This document shows, in pieces, positions 40,810-48,855 of a stretch of DNA of 64,000 nucleotides. Both the position numbers and the translations under genes were made by a program. How positions within the stretch are numbered: the stretch's first letter is position 1; every line of letters begins with the position of its first letter. Source of the DNA: an uncultured Bacillota bacterium (GTDB lineage: Bacteria; Bacillota; Dehalobacteriia; UBA7702); the NCBI GenBank assembly GCA_934702375.1, contig CAKUYE010000012.1, forward strand, positions 1 to 64,000, given 5' to 3'. The notes beneath the pieces are model-generated. The model did no database searches. It worked only from the letters and a program-made list of their open reading frames with translations, and had not been told where the DNA came from.

Positions 40810-41826
40810 ATTTGTAAAAAAACATTTTCTGTCACCATGTTACTGTTGATCTGTGTTTTTGTTTTCAGTGCCTCCGCTTCGGCAACGGTTTTTACCGATA
40901 CGGAAAATCATTGGGCGAAAAACAGCATTGACTATGTTACCAATCAGGGCTATTTTGTGGGTACCTCCAGTACTGCATTTTCCCCTGATACAAACATGAC
41001 ACGGGGGATGTTTGTTACCGTATTATCCAGAATTTCCAGCGATGATGTGAGTTCCTACCGGAACACGGTGTTTTCCGATGTTCCTGCCGGTTCTTATTAT
41101 GAATCTGCTATTGCCTGGGCTTATCAGAAAAATATCGTTTCCGGTATGAGCGCCAGCGCTTTTCATCCCGACGATCCTGTGACCAGGGAACAGATCTGTA
41201 TGCTGCTGACAAAATATCTGGAATATACAAAGGCAAACCCCGAGATCAAAACGACAGCGGTAACAACCTATAACGATGATGCATCCATCAGCTCCTGGGC
41301 TCACGAAGCCGTGTATACCATGCAAAAATATGGTTATCTCGTTGGTTCCGACGGTCGCTTCCGTCCGAAAGACTGCGCAACGAGAGGTGAGTGTGCTTCG
41401 GTTTTTGCCCGGCTTTGCGGTTATTTTTACAACAACAATGTTGTGATTGATGATAACCGTGATGATACGGATATCCTTCCGGATAATGATGATACCCTTT
41501 CCGGCGGTACGCTTCTCGGTGATTTCAACATTTCCTTCTATTGCCCTTGCAGCACCTGCAATGGCGGTTGGAGCGGAAGTGCTTCCGGATTGCCGATGGT
41601 ACCGGGAAAGACCATTGCCGTAGATAAAAATGTGATTCCTCTGGGCAGCTGGGTAAGAATTGAATTCAGTGCTCCCAGATTACAGCATTTGAATGGTGTG
41701 TATCAAGCGGTAGATACCGGTAGTGCCATTGTAAATAATCGAATTGATGTTCTGGTTGAAGATCATCAACTGGCATATACCTATGGTATTGATAGTGGTG
41801 TGAAAGTTTATCTTTTAGACAAATAA
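40810..41826 (+). CDS. Secreted SLH-3D domain cell-wall protein
   Basis: This exported cell-wall protein has a signal peptide (CKKTFSVTMLLLICVFVFSA...SASA), three N-terminal SLH repeats (starting FTDTENHWAKNS, FSDVPAGSYYESA, YNDDASISSWA), an Asp-rich linker and a C-terminal 3D double-psi beta-barrel domain. The three aspartates are seen in VDTGSAIVNNRIDVLV. 3D domains are peptidoglycan-active lytic transglycosylase-like modules. No ATG, GTG or TTG fits the RBS AAGGAG (40795-40800); the best start is ATT at 40810, 9 nt downstream. In-frame TTGs at 40765 and 40786 lie upstream of or against the RBS. It is monocistronic between tRNA genes. Confidence 0.82.
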   Translation: MCKKTFSVTMLLLICVFVFSASASATVFTDTENHWAKNSIDYVTNQGYFVGTSSTAFSPDTNMTRGMFVTVLSRISSDDVSSYRNTVFSDVPAGSYYESAIAWAYQKNIVSGMSASAFHPDDPVTREQICMLLTKYLEYTKANPEIKTTAVTTYNDDASISSWAHEAVYTMQKYGYLVGSDGRFRPKDCATRGECASVFARLCGYFYNNNVVIDDNRDDTDILPDNDDTLSGGTLLGDFNISFYCPCSTCNGGWSGSASGLPMVPGKTIAVDKNVIPLGSWVRIEFSAPRLQHLNGVYQAVDTGSAIVNNRIDVLVEDHQLAYTYGIDSGVKVYLLDK

Positions 41827-41845
41827 ATTTCAAAAGAGAAAACAG

Positions 41846-41906
41846 GGGATGCGCAAACGCAGAATGACTACTGCAACCGCAGTTTATGACAGCTTTTGTG
41901 CATCCC
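41846..41906 (+). other. Structured intergenic hairpin
   Basis: GGGATGC (41846-41852) pairs with GCATCCC (41900-41906) and encloses ACTGC/GCAGT (41870-41883). No T run follows. It may be the 3' end of the SLH-3D transcript or an unclassified structured RNA. Confidence 0.4.
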
Positions 41907-41960
41907 GATTCTGTCCGAATAAAAGCTCGAAAAAAATTTTTAAAAACTGGTGTAAAGTAC

Positions 41961-41989
41961 TTGCAAAAAGAGAAAAAGTGTATTATAAT
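41961..41989 (+). promoter_or_regulatory. tRNA Arg-His-Gln promoter
   Basis: TTGCAA (41961-41966) and TATAAT (41984-41989) with 17-bp spacing, 11 bp before tRNA-Arg. Confidence 0.85.
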
Positions 41990-42000
41990 ATATGAGTATT

Positions 42001-42077
42001 GCGCCAGTAGCTCAGTCGGATAGAGCAACGGCCTTCTAAGCCGTGTGCCAGGGGTTCGAATCCCTTCTGGCGCGCCA
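42001..42077 (+). tRNA. tRNA-Arg (anticodon UCU)
   Basis: Acceptor GCGCCAG/CTGGCGC, D-stem GCTC/GAGC, anticodon stem ACGGC/GCCGT with loop CTTCTAA, T-loop TTCGAAT and an encoded CCA end. The anticodon TCT reads AGA/AGG. First gene of a three-tRNA unit. Confidence 0.97.
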
Positions 42078-42083
42078 ATATAT

Positions 42084-42160
42084 GGTGGGTGTGGCGAAGC
42101 GGTTAACGCACCGGATTGTGGCTCCGGCACTCATGGGTTCGATCCCCATCACTCACCCCA
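42084..42160 (+). tRNA. tRNA-His (anticodon GUG)
   Basis: The acceptor arm GTGGGTG/CACTCAC is preceded by the histidine-specific G-1 (42084), opposite C73. The anticodon loop contains GTG, the T-loop is TTCGATC and CCA is encoded. Second tRNA of the unit. Confidence 0.96.
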
Positions 42161-42204
42161 TTTGCTTATTCGTAAAATTTTATATATAGAAGTCTGTGGG
42201 ATAG

Positions 42205-42280
42205 TGGGGTGTAGCCAAGCGGCAAGGCATCGGTTTTTGGCGCCGACATTTCGTAGGTTCGAATCCTGCCACCCCAGCCA
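42205..42280 (+). tRNA. tRNA-Gln (anticodon UUG)
   Basis: Acceptor TGGGGTG/CACCCCA, anticodon stem TCGGT/GCCGA (one G-U pair) with loop TTTTGGC giving anticodon TTG, T-loop TTCGAAT, encoded CCA. Third tRNA of the unit. Confidence 0.96.
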
Positions 42281-42288
42281 TGAAAATC

Positions 42289-42317
42289 AAAAAGTCGCTT
42301 TGCGGCTTTTTATTTTT
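42289..42317 (+). terminator. First terminator after the tRNA unit
   Basis: AAAAAGTCGC/GCGGCTTTTT with a 3-nt loop, followed by a T-rich stretch. Confidence 0.85.
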
Positions 42318-42334
42318 TTCGTTACTCTTATGTG

Positions 42335-42362
42335 AATCAGCACTTTTCCGTGCTGATTTTTT
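42335..42362 (+). terminator. Second, tandem terminator after the tRNA unit
   Basis: AATCAGCAC (42335-42343) pairs perfectly with GTGCTGATT (42350-42358), followed by Ts. Two tandem terminators shield the next gene. Confidence 0.85.
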
Positions 42363-42429
42363 ATTGTGCCTTTGCACGTTCTATGGTAAAATAGGAGAAA
42401 TGAAACTCATGAAGAATCGGAGGTTGGCA

Positions 42430-43458
42430 ATGCACTTTACAGAAAAAAAATCCATGATTTATGATCTGCTGAAAGCCTTTGCAATATTAGCGGTTATTGC
42501 AGGGCATTGCCTTGCCATGTTTACTCCCGATGGCGCAATTCCTACAGTTTGCGGCTCCCGATTATTGGGTCTTTTGGGCAGTATTGTATATCGCTTTCAC
42601 ATTCCCTGCCTTTTTGTAGTCAGCGGCGCTCTTTTTGCCTTTTGCTGGCGAAAAGGCCATTATCATGACCCCCGGCTCTTTTTGCGGAAAAAAGCCCTTC
42701 GTTTGCTTGTCCCTTACCTTATTTTTGGTGTTGCTCTTGTTTTCCCCACTTTGGTGATTTGCGGACTTTGGGCGCCAAAGGGCGCTTTTTCCTATTTGCT
42801 GCATCTATTGGCCGGCGATCAATCCCGGCACCTTTGGTATGTATACTGTCTTTTTGTGGTTTATTGCTTTTTCTGGCCCTTTATGCGGCGATTTGAAAAT
42901 GGCCCCTGGAAACGTATTTTCCTGATCTCTCTGGTGGTTGCAGTGATCTCCAAATACCTTCCTTTTGGTTTTTTGGGGTATTTTCAGCTTTGTAATTTTC
43001 TTTACTATCAATTTTATTTTATTTGCGGTATTCTTCTGGAACAAAATTTCAGGGATGTGCTGTACCTGTTTCACCAATACCCGAAACGCATTATCGCGGT
43101 ATCTCTCGGATTATTGATTCTTAGCCTGATTTTTGGCTTTGGTTCTGTGGGCAGCATTGTTTATGCTTTTGCCGGGATTGCGCTGATTTTTGTGCTTTCC
43201 CTGTATCTTTCGGAAAACACCGAGCTGCATGATTCAAAGTCGCTGCGAAATTTTGTAAAGGATTCCTATGGAATTTATCTGTTTCATGCGATGATCGTTT
43301 ATTTGATCTTTTATGCTTTCTCCCGGGTTGCTTTTCATGCCTATGGTCTTGCTTTTGTGGCATTTTGCGTTTCTTTGTTTCTTTCCTGGGGACTCACCGA
43401 GGGCTGCCGCCGCCTGGGGCTTGGCATGATCCTCGGAGAGAGCCGGATGAAATCATAA
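42430..43458 (+). CDS. Acyltransferase 3-family membrane protein
   Basis: This 342-residue protein has about ten hydrophobic segments and is related to membrane O-acyltransferases (acyltransferase 3/OafA-WecH type) that modify surface sugars or other exported substrates. The N-terminal pattern DLLKAFAILAVIAGHCL contains the conserved catalytic histidine; FVVSGALFAF, HLWYVYCLFVVY and SYGIYLFHAMIVY are further family features. The ATG at 42430 has CGGAGG 6 nt upstream; earlier ATGs at 42400 and 42409 are weaker. Substrate unknown. It stands alone after the tRNA genes. Confidence 0.82.
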   Translation: MHFTEKKSMIYDLLKAFAILAVIAGHCLAMFTPDGAIPTVCGSRLLGLLGSIVYRFHIPCLFVVSGALFAFCWRKGHYHDPRLFLRKKALRLLVPYLIFGVALVFPTLVICGLWAPKGAFSYLLHLLAGDQSRHLWYVYCLFVVYCFFWPFMRRFENGPWKRIFLISLVVAVISKYLPFGFLGYFQLCNFLYYQFYFICGILLEQNFRDVLYLFHQYPKRIIAVSLGLLILSLIFGFGSVGSIVYAFAGIALIFVLSLYLSENTELHDSKSLRNFVKDSYGIYLFHAMIVYLIFYAFSRVAFHAYGLAFVAFCVSLFLSWGLTEGCRRLGLGMILGESRMKS

Positions 43459-43507
43459 ATTTTGCTTTAAAGCTGTATGATTATACTGTGATATCAAAGA
43501 AAAACTC

Positions 43508-43536
43508 TTGTCAAAATCAGGGGAAAGTGTTAAAAT
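43508..43536 (+). promoter_or_regulatory. hpt promoter
   Basis: TTGTCA (43508-43513) and TAAAAT (43531-43536) with a 17-bp spacer. Confidence 0.65.
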
Positions 43537-43588
43537 CTCTTTATAGCATTTCTAGGAGTATATTTATTAGTCGAAGGATAGGTGTATT

Positions 43589-44116
43589 ATGGTTTACGAT
43601 AATCTTGAAGTTCTTTATGATGAACAGGCCATTGCGAAGAGAGTGGAAGCTCTGGGCAAAGAAATTACCGCGGACTATCAGGGAAAAGATCTGTTGGTCA
43701 TCGGTATTTTAAAAGGTTCCTTTATGTTCTTTTCCGATTTACTGAAAAAGCTGGATCTGCCTGTTGAGATCGATTTTATGGCCGCCAAAAGCTATGGCGA
43801 TAACACGCATCCCGGTGAAGTACATATCATCAAGGATCTTGACCGCCCCATTGAAGGCCGCCATATTTTGATTATCGAAGATATTCTTGATACCGGGCAA
43901 ACCCTCCATGCCCTTTATAAATTACTTGAGGTTCGGGGCGCTGCTTCCTTAAAAACTTGCACTTTTTTGGATAAACCTGCCCGCCGGGTAACGGATTTTT
44001 ATGCTGATTATAAGGGATATGAAATCCCTGATTACTTTGTTGTCGGCTATGGTCTTGACTATGCCGAACGATACAGAAATCTGCCTTATGTGGCGATCAT
44101 TAAGGATGCGGAATAA
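43589..44116 (+). CDS. hpt: Hypoxanthine phosphoribosyltransferase
   Basis: Hpt (175 residues) salvages hypoxanthine, and often guanine, with PRPP. The PRPP-binding signature IIEDILDTGQTL and the flexible-loop region FMAAKSYGD are present, as are GSFMFFSDLL and the C-terminal VVGYGLDYAERYRNLPYVA. GGATAGG lies upstream of the ATG. hisC follows after 20 bp and is probably co-transcribed, though the two functions are unrelated. Confidence 0.94.
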   Translation: MVYDNLEVLYDEQAIAKRVEALGKEITADYQGKDLLVIGILKGSFMFFSDLLKKLDLPVEIDFMAAKSYGDNTHPGEVHIIKDLDRPIEGRHILIIEDILDTGQTLHALYKLLEVRGAASLKTCTFLDKPARRVTDFYADYKGYEIPDYFVVGYGLDYAERYRNLPYVAIIKDAE

Positions 44117-44136
44117 TTTTAAAGGAATGATGTTGT

Positions 44137-45219
44137 ATGATCCGCAAGTGTGTTGATAATATCGCACCTTACAGCCCGGGGAAACCCATTGAAGAAGTCA
44201 AACGTGAGTTGGGACTCGATGAAGTTTATAAGCTGGCTTCTAACGAGAACCCCCTTGGGCCGCCGGAATCTGCAGTGGAGGCTATGAAACTTGCTGCCGG
44301 TAAAGTATCCCGTTATCCCGATGCCGATGCCTATGAGCTGCGTTCTGCTTTGGCGGAGTATCATGGTGTCAAAAGGGATCAGATCATTCTGGGGGACGGT
44401 TCCAATGAACTGCTGAAATTGATTTCTCTGACTTTTCTGGAACCCGGCGATGAGATCATTATGCCTAAGCCCTCTTTTGGTGAGTATGCACGCACCGCCG
44501 CTATTTGCGGTGCCGTAGCAAAGGCAATTCCTCTGACCGAGGACTATGTTCTTGATCTTCCGGCGATGGTTGCAGCCATCAGCTCCAGAACGAAGCTTAT
44601 TTATATTTGCAACCCCAACAATCCAACCGGTACCGTTGTGGACAAACGTCTTTTGAAGCAGCTGATGCATCGGATGGAGGATGTTATCGTCATTTTGGAT
44701 GAAGCCTATTTCGAATTTGTTCAAGATGAAAATTCTCCGGATGGGGTGGCCTTTTTCAAGGAATTTCCCAATGTGATCTCATTGAGAACCTTTTCCAAAG
44801 CTTATGGCCTTGCGGGGTTGCGGGTAGGATATGGCGTGTGCCATGAAGAAATCGCAAAAGCCATAAATAAAGTAAGAGAGCCGTTTAATGTCAATTCTTT
44901 GGCTCAGGCTGCTGCTTTGGCCGCTCTCAATGACAGCGAGTATTTGGCAAAAAGCGTAAAATACAATACCGTGGAACGAGATTTTCTTTATACCGAATTG
45001 AAACGCCGCGGTTTTCAGGTTGTTCCTACTCAGGCCAATTTCATGCTGGTGGAAGTGATCCGCGATAGTGTTGATGTTTTTCAGGGATTGTTGCGAAAGG
45101 GTATCATTGTCCGCAGCGGCGATATTTTTGGCTATCCTACCAAGATTCGTCTTTCTGTAGGGCTGCGCCGGGAAAACGAAGCCTTTTTAAAAGCTCTGGA
45201 AGAATACATGGGGCTGTAA
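44137..45219 (+). CDS. hisC: Histidinol-phosphate aminotransferase
   Basis: This 360-residue PLP enzyme of the class I/II aminotransferase fold matches HisC. It has KLASNENPLGPP, ICNPNNPTGT, VILDEAYFEF, the PLP-binding lysine K221 in FSKAYGLAGLRVGYG and RLSVGLRRENEAFL. It catalyses the transamination between imidazole-acetol phosphate and histidinol phosphate. No other his gene lies in the window, so an alternative role as an aromatic aminotransferase is possible. Confidence 0.88.
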   Translation: MIRKCVDNIAPYSPGKPIEEVKRELGLDEVYKLASNENPLGPPESAVEAMKLAAGKVSRYPDADAYELRSALAEYHGVKRDQIILGDGSNELLKLISLTFLEPGDEIIMPKPSFGEYARTAAICGAVAKAIPLTEDYVLDLPAMVAAISSRTKLIYICNPNNPTGTVVDKRLLKQLMHRMEDVIVILDEAYFEFVQDENSPDGVAFFKEFPNVISLRTFSKAYGLAGLRVGYGVCHEEIAKAINKVREPFNVNSLAQAAALAALNDSEYLAKSVKYNTVERDFLYTELKRRGFQVVPTQANFMLVEVIRDSVDVFQGLLRKGIIVRSGDIFGYPTKIRLSVGLRRENEAFLKALEEYMGL

Positions 45220-45248
45220 CAGGTGATATCGAAACAGAAACAAACAAA

Positions 45249-45286
45249 GAGAGTGCCTCTCGGGAAGCTGAAGGGCACTCTTTCTT
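45249..45286 (+). terminator. hisC terminator
   Basis: GAGTGCC (45251-45257) pairs with GGCACTC (45274-45280), with flanking AAAGA/TTT pairing and a T-rich tail. Confidence 0.8.
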
Positions 45287-45306
45287 TCAAAATAGATTTG
45301 AAATAA

Positions 45307-45340
45307 CAAAAAACCCCGAGATACCGAGGTATCCGGGGTT
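45307..45340 (-). terminator. tRNA-Thr terminator
   Basis: On the minus strand, AACCCCGgATACC and GGTATcTCGGGGTT pair and are followed by six or more Ts. Confidence 0.88.
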
Positions 45341-45341
45341 G

Positions 45342-45417
45342 TGGAGCTGCTGAACGGATTCGAACCGTTGACCTGCGCATTACGAGTGCGCTGCTCTACC
45401 TGCTGAGCCACAGCAGC
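45342..45417 (-). tRNA. tRNA-Thr (anticodon CGU)
   Basis: On the minus strand: acceptor GCTGCTG/CAGCAGC, D-stem GCTC/GAGC, anticodon stem GCGCA/TGCGC with loop CTCGTAA (anticodon CGT), T-loop TTCGAAT, encoded TCCA end. It reads ACG. Confidence 0.96.
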
Positions 45418-45429
45418 AACTACTATACT

Positions 45430-45457
45430 ATTTTATCATAAATTTTTCATTCGTCAA
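45430..45457 (-). promoter_or_regulatory. tRNA-Thr promoter
   Basis: On the minus strand, TTGACG (45452-45457) and TAAAAT (45430-45435) with a 16-bp spacer. Confidence 0.75.
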
Positions 45458-45517
45458 GGGGTATTTTTCCATTCTCTTGAATTTTATGGGATGTATGCAA
45501 AAAAGGAGGAGTCACTC

Positions 45518-46036
45518 ATGTCTCAAAATAAAGTGTTGATCGTTGTGGATATGCAAAATGATTTTATCGACGGAGCTTTGGGATCGAAAGATGCCGAAGC
45601 GATTGTAGGCAATGTATTGGAAAAGATTGAAAGCTTTGAAGGAGAAGTTATTTTTACCCGAGATACCCACGGGGAAAATTATTTGCAGACCCAGGAAGGC
45701 AGAAAGCTTCCGGTGAAGCACTGCCTGGAAAATACCGACGGTTGGCAGCTGCACCGCAGTATCAATGAATTGGCAAAGGGAAAAACCATTATTGACAAGC
45801 CCTCCTTTGGCTCTCTTACGCTTCCCCGCTATTTGAAGGGGCAGGGAACCCCTGATATTATTGAACTGGTGGGGTTGTGCACCGATATCTGCGTGATCAG
45901 CAATGCCATGATTTTAAAGGCGGCTTTCCCCGAGGCTGAAATTCGTGTGATCAGCCAGTGCTGCGCCGGTACAACGGTGGAAAACCACTTAAATGCATTA
46001 AAAGCCATGGAATGTTGCCAGATTGAGGTTCGCTGA
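45518..46036 (+). CDS. Cysteine hydrolase (isochorismatase/nicotinamidase family)
   Basis: This 172-residue protein has the family triad: aspartate in VVDMQNDF, a lysine in DKPSFGS and the nucleophile cysteine in LVGLCTDICVISNAM. RDTHGENYLQTQEGRKLPVKHC resembles the metal-binding and substrate region of nicotinamidases, although the metal ligands are only partly recognisable. It may be a nicotinamidase (PncA-like) or another small amidase. The ATG at 45518 has AAGGAGGA upstream. ruvC follows 50 bp later with its own promoter. Confidence 0.83.
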   Translation: MSQNKVLIVVDMQNDFIDGALGSKDAEAIVGNVLEKIESFEGEVIFTRDTHGENYLQTQEGRKLPVKHCLENTDGWQLHRSINELAKGKTIIDKPSFGSLTLPRYLKGQGTPDIIELVGLCTDICVISNAMILKAAFPEAEIRVISQCCAGTTVENHLNALKAMECCQIEVR

Positions 46037-46039
46037 GAC

Positions 46040-46068
46040 TTGTTTCTTCTGTGAAAATCAGGTATAAT
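46040..46068 (+). promoter_or_regulatory. ruvC promoter
   Basis: TTGTTT (46040-46045) and TATAAT (46063-46068) with a 17-bp spacer. Its -10 lies downstream of an alternative upstream start of ruvC (46051), excluding that start. Confidence 0.65.
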
Positions 46069-46086
46069 ATAATATTGGTGGTTTTT

Positions 46087-46566
46087 ATGGTGATTTTAGG
46101 AATCGACCCCGGCACTGCGATTTGCGGCTACGGTTTGGTCGAAAAACACAATTATCAATATAAGCTGATTGACTACGGCGCGGTAAATACACCTTCTACC
46201 ATGACCTTGGAGGAACGCCTGGTTCGTATCTACGATGGTATTTGTCTTTTAATTGATAAATATCATCCCGACGAAATGGCGGTGGAGGAATTGTTCTTCA
46301 ATAATAATGCCAAAACTGCGATTTCCGTGGGACAGGCCCGTGGAGTGATTCTTCTGGCAGGAGCTCATAAAGGGATACCGTTATATGAATACACGCCCCT
46401 TCAGGTGAAACAGGGGATCGTTGGCTATGGTCGGGCAGATAAAAAACAGATCCAGTACATGGTCAAAACGATGCTGAATATGAAGGAAATCCCGAAACCC
46501 GATGATGCTGCCGATGCTTTGGCCATTGCCATGTGTCATGGGCAGTGCAATAAAAATCTGATTTGA
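46087..46566 (+). CDS. ruvC: Holliday junction resolvase RuvC
   Basis: RuvC (159 residues) cuts Holliday junctions symmetrically after RuvAB branch migration. The catalytic acidic residues are visible: D7 in LGIDPG, the E67/E68 pair in VEELFF, and D139/D140 with D143 in PDDAADALAIAMCH. The start at 46087 gives the typical N-terminus MVILGIDPGT. First of ruvC-ruvA-ruvB, transcribed in that order on one strand. Confidence 0.95.
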   Translation: MVILGIDPGTAICGYGLVEKHNYQYKLIDYGAVNTPSTMTLEERLVRIYDGICLLIDKYHPDEMAVEELFFNNNAKTAISVGQARGVILLAGAHKGIPLYEYTPLQVKQGIVGYGRADKKQIQYMVKTMLNMKEIPKPDDAADALAIAMCHGQCNKNLI

Positions 46567-46582
46567 ACTGAGGAATGAAAGT

Positions 46583-47191
46583 ATGATTGCATCTGTAAGA
46601 GGAGAAATTATCGATATTGAAGATGACGCTCTTGTTGTTACGGTAAACGGTATCGGATTACGGGTCTACGCCCCCCTCAATCGTATGCAGGGAGCCTATC
46701 GCCTTAACGATGAAATATTTCTTTATACCCACTTGATTGTCAGAGAGGATCAATGGACGCTCTTTGGCTTCCCCGGGAAAAAAGAGCTTGCCCTCTTTAA
46801 GCTGATTTTGAATATCAGCGGTATCGGCGGCAAAAGTGCTTTGATGGTATTATCTCAGCTCAGCCCCGGAGAAATTGCCGGAGCTGTGGATGCCGGTGAT
46901 GCCAAACCCTTTGAACGGGTTAGCGGTATCGGGAAAAAGACTGCCCAGCGCATTGTTTTGGAGCTGAAGGATAAAATTGCCAAGCTTGGAATTGCCGGAG
47001 CACCGGTTGTGGAAAAACCGAAGGAGACGGCAGTGGAGATCGATAATGGCGATGCTGTGGCTGCCCTTTGTCAGCTGGGCTACACCGCTGCCGAAGCGAA
47101 AAAAGCTGTGGTTGCCGTTGTAAGCGAGGATCCGTTGATCGACGGAGAAACGCTGCTGCGCAAAGCATTGCTGCGGTTAAGTAAGTTTTAA
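46583..47191 (+). CDS. ruvA: Holliday junction helicase subunit RuvA
   Basis: RuvA (202 residues) binds four-way junctions as a tetramer and loads RuvB. It has the N-terminal OB domain (MIASVRGEIIDIEDD, YTHLIVREDQWTLFGF), two helix-hairpin-helix motifs (LNISGIGGKSALMVLS, RVSGIGKKTAQRIVLELKDK) and the C-terminal RuvB-binding domain (ALCQLGYTAAEAKKAV). It lies between ruvC and ruvB. Confidence 0.96.
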   Translation: MIASVRGEIIDIEDDALVVTVNGIGLRVYAPLNRMQGAYRLNDEIFLYTHLIVREDQWTLFGFPGKKELALFKLILNISGIGGKSALMVLSQLSPGEIAGAVDAGDAKPFERVSGIGKKTAQRIVLELKDKIAKLGIAGAPVVEKPKETAVEIDNGDAVAALCQLGYTAAEAKKAVVAVVSEDPLIDGETLLRKALLRLSKF

Positions 47192-47227
47192 TGAGTAAGA
47201 ACATTCCAATGGAGGTATTTGTTCTGA

Positions 47228-48277
47228 ATGGATGATGACAGAATTATCAGCTCCTCCCTGAAACAGGAGGATGTATTCAGCGAGGCCAGTATTCGGCCGA
47301 TGACTTTGGCCGATTATACCGGTCAAGATAAAGTAAAGGAAAAAATGTCGATCTTTATCGAAGCGGCAAAGCGCCGCGGCGGTGCTCTCGATCATGTATT
47401 GCTTTACGGCCCTCCGGGGTTGGGCAAAACCACGTTGGCCAATATCATTGCCAATGAAATGAATGTACATATCCGTACCACGGCAGGGCCTGCCATTGAA
47501 AGGGCAGGGGATCTGGCGGCGATCCTTACTTCTCTGGAACCTCATGATGTTCTTTTTGTCGATGAGATCCACCGGCTCAGCCGCTATGTGGAAGAAATTC
47601 TGTATCCTGCCATGGAGGATTTTTGCATTGATATCGTTATCGGCAAGGGGCCTGCGGCAAAAACCATGCGTCTGGATATTCCCCCTTTTACTTTGGTGGG
47701 AGCTACGACAAGAGCGGGGATGCTCTCTTCGCCCCTTCGGGATCGTTTTGGGGTAATCAGTCGGTTGGAATATTACGAAGTGAAGGATCTGAAAACCATT
47801 TTAAAACGTTCCGCAGTGGTTTTGGATGTTCCTCTCAGTGATGAAGGTGCCGAAGAGATTGCCCGCCGTTCCCGGGGGACGCCTCGTATTGCAAACCGTC
47901 TGTTGCGCCGGGTAAGAGACTACGCCGAGGTGCGGGCCGATGGCTATATTGACGGTGCCGTTGCTTTAGAGGGCTTGAATTTATTGGAAGTGGATCCCCT
48001 TGGCCTTGATATGGTCGATAAAAAGGTGATTCGTACCATCATTGAAAAATTTGATGGCGGTCCGGTCGGATTGGAAACCATTGCCGCAACCATCAACGAA
48101 AGCGCCGATACCGTAGAGGATGTTTATGAACCCTACCTGATGCAGCTGGGATTCTTGAACCGTACTTTGCGCGGTCGTATGGCCACACCGGCGGCATATC
48201 GCTATCTCGGCTATAACCCGCCTCGTCAGGAAACAAAGCCGGAAGAAAATACCCTTTTTGGAGATGATGTATCATGA
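47228..48277 (+). CDS. ruvB: Holliday junction helicase motor RuvB
   Basis: RuvB (349 residues) is the AAA+ motor of branch migration. Landmarks are Walker A GPPGLGKTTLA, Walker B VLFVDEIHRLS, sensor 1 LVGATTRAGMLSSPLRDRFG, and the C-terminal winged helix with EVDPLGLDMVDKKVIR and GFLNRTLRGRMATPAAY. GGAGG lies 14 nt upstream and the queH gene overlaps its stop by ATGA, tying recombination and queuosine genes in one transcript. Confidence 0.97.
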   Translation: MDDDRIISSSLKQEDVFSEASIRPMTLADYTGQDKVKEKMSIFIEAAKRRGGALDHVLLYGPPGLGKTTLANIIANEMNVHIRTTAGPAIERAGDLAAILTSLEPHDVLFVDEIHRLSRYVEEILYPAMEDFCIDIVIGKGPAAKTMRLDIPPFTLVGATTRAGMLSSPLRDRFGVISRLEYYEVKDLKTILKRSAVVLDVPLSDEGAEEIARRSRGTPRIANRLLRRVRDYAEVRADGYIDGAVALEGLNLLEVDPLGLDMVDKKVIRTIIEKFDGGPVGLETIAATINESADTVEDVYEPYLMQLGFLNRTLRGRMATPAAYRYLGYNPPRQETKPEENTLFGDDVS

Positions 48278-48855
48278 AGGTTCTTTTTCATGCCTGCTGC
48301 GGCGTGTGCTCCCTGTATCCCATCAAAGTGATGCAGGAGGAATGCGTTGATTTTGCCTTGTATTATGCTAATCCCAATATCCATCCCTATAAGGAATGGA
48401 AGGAGCGGAAAAAGACCTTTGTTACCGTGGCGGAAATGTATCATGTGCGTCATTATATCGAAAAGGAGTATCCTCTGGAGGATTTCCTGCGAACCCAGCT
48501 GACCTATGCCAATCGTTGCGAGTATTGTTATCGTTCCCGGCTGGAGCTGACGGCAAAGAAAGCTTTGGAGGAAGGCTATGATACGATCTCTACGACCCTT
48601 TTTATCAGTCCATACCAAAATCGGGAATTAATTATCAAGGTTGGGACGGAGATTGCGGCGGCTCACGGTCTGGATTTCTACAGCCGTGATTTTCGAGAAG
48701 GCTTTCCATATGCTCAGGAATTGGCGGTAGAAAAGGAGCTGTATCGTCAAAAGTATTGCGGCTGTATTTTCAGCGAGCGTGATCGCTATATAAAACGAAA
48801 AAAGAAGAAAAATGCTGCGTCGGAAACGGCGTTGGAATCAAAGGAAACACTATGA
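48274..48855 (+). CDS. queH: Epoxyqueuosine reductase QueH
   Basis: QueH (193 residues) reduces epoxyqueuosine to queuosine in tRNA, the last step of queuosine synthesis, and replaces the cobalamin-dependent QueG. Its iron-sulfur and metal cysteines lie in HACCGVC (C8, C9, C12), RCEYCYRSRL and KYCGCIFSE. The C-terminus is Lys-rich. It is translationally coupled to ruvB upstream and to queA downstream by ATGA overlaps, and the queH-queA-tgt order makes the assignment firm. Confidence 0.93.
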   Translation: MKVLFHACCGVCSLYPIKVMQEECVDFALYYANPNIHPYKEWKERKKTFVTVAEMYHVRHYIEKEYPLEDFLRTQLTYANRCEYCYRSRLELTAKKALEEGYDTISTTLFISPYQNRELIIKVGTEIAAAHGLDFYSRDFREGFPYAQELAVEKELYRQKYCGCIFSERDRYIKRKKKKNAASETALESKETL

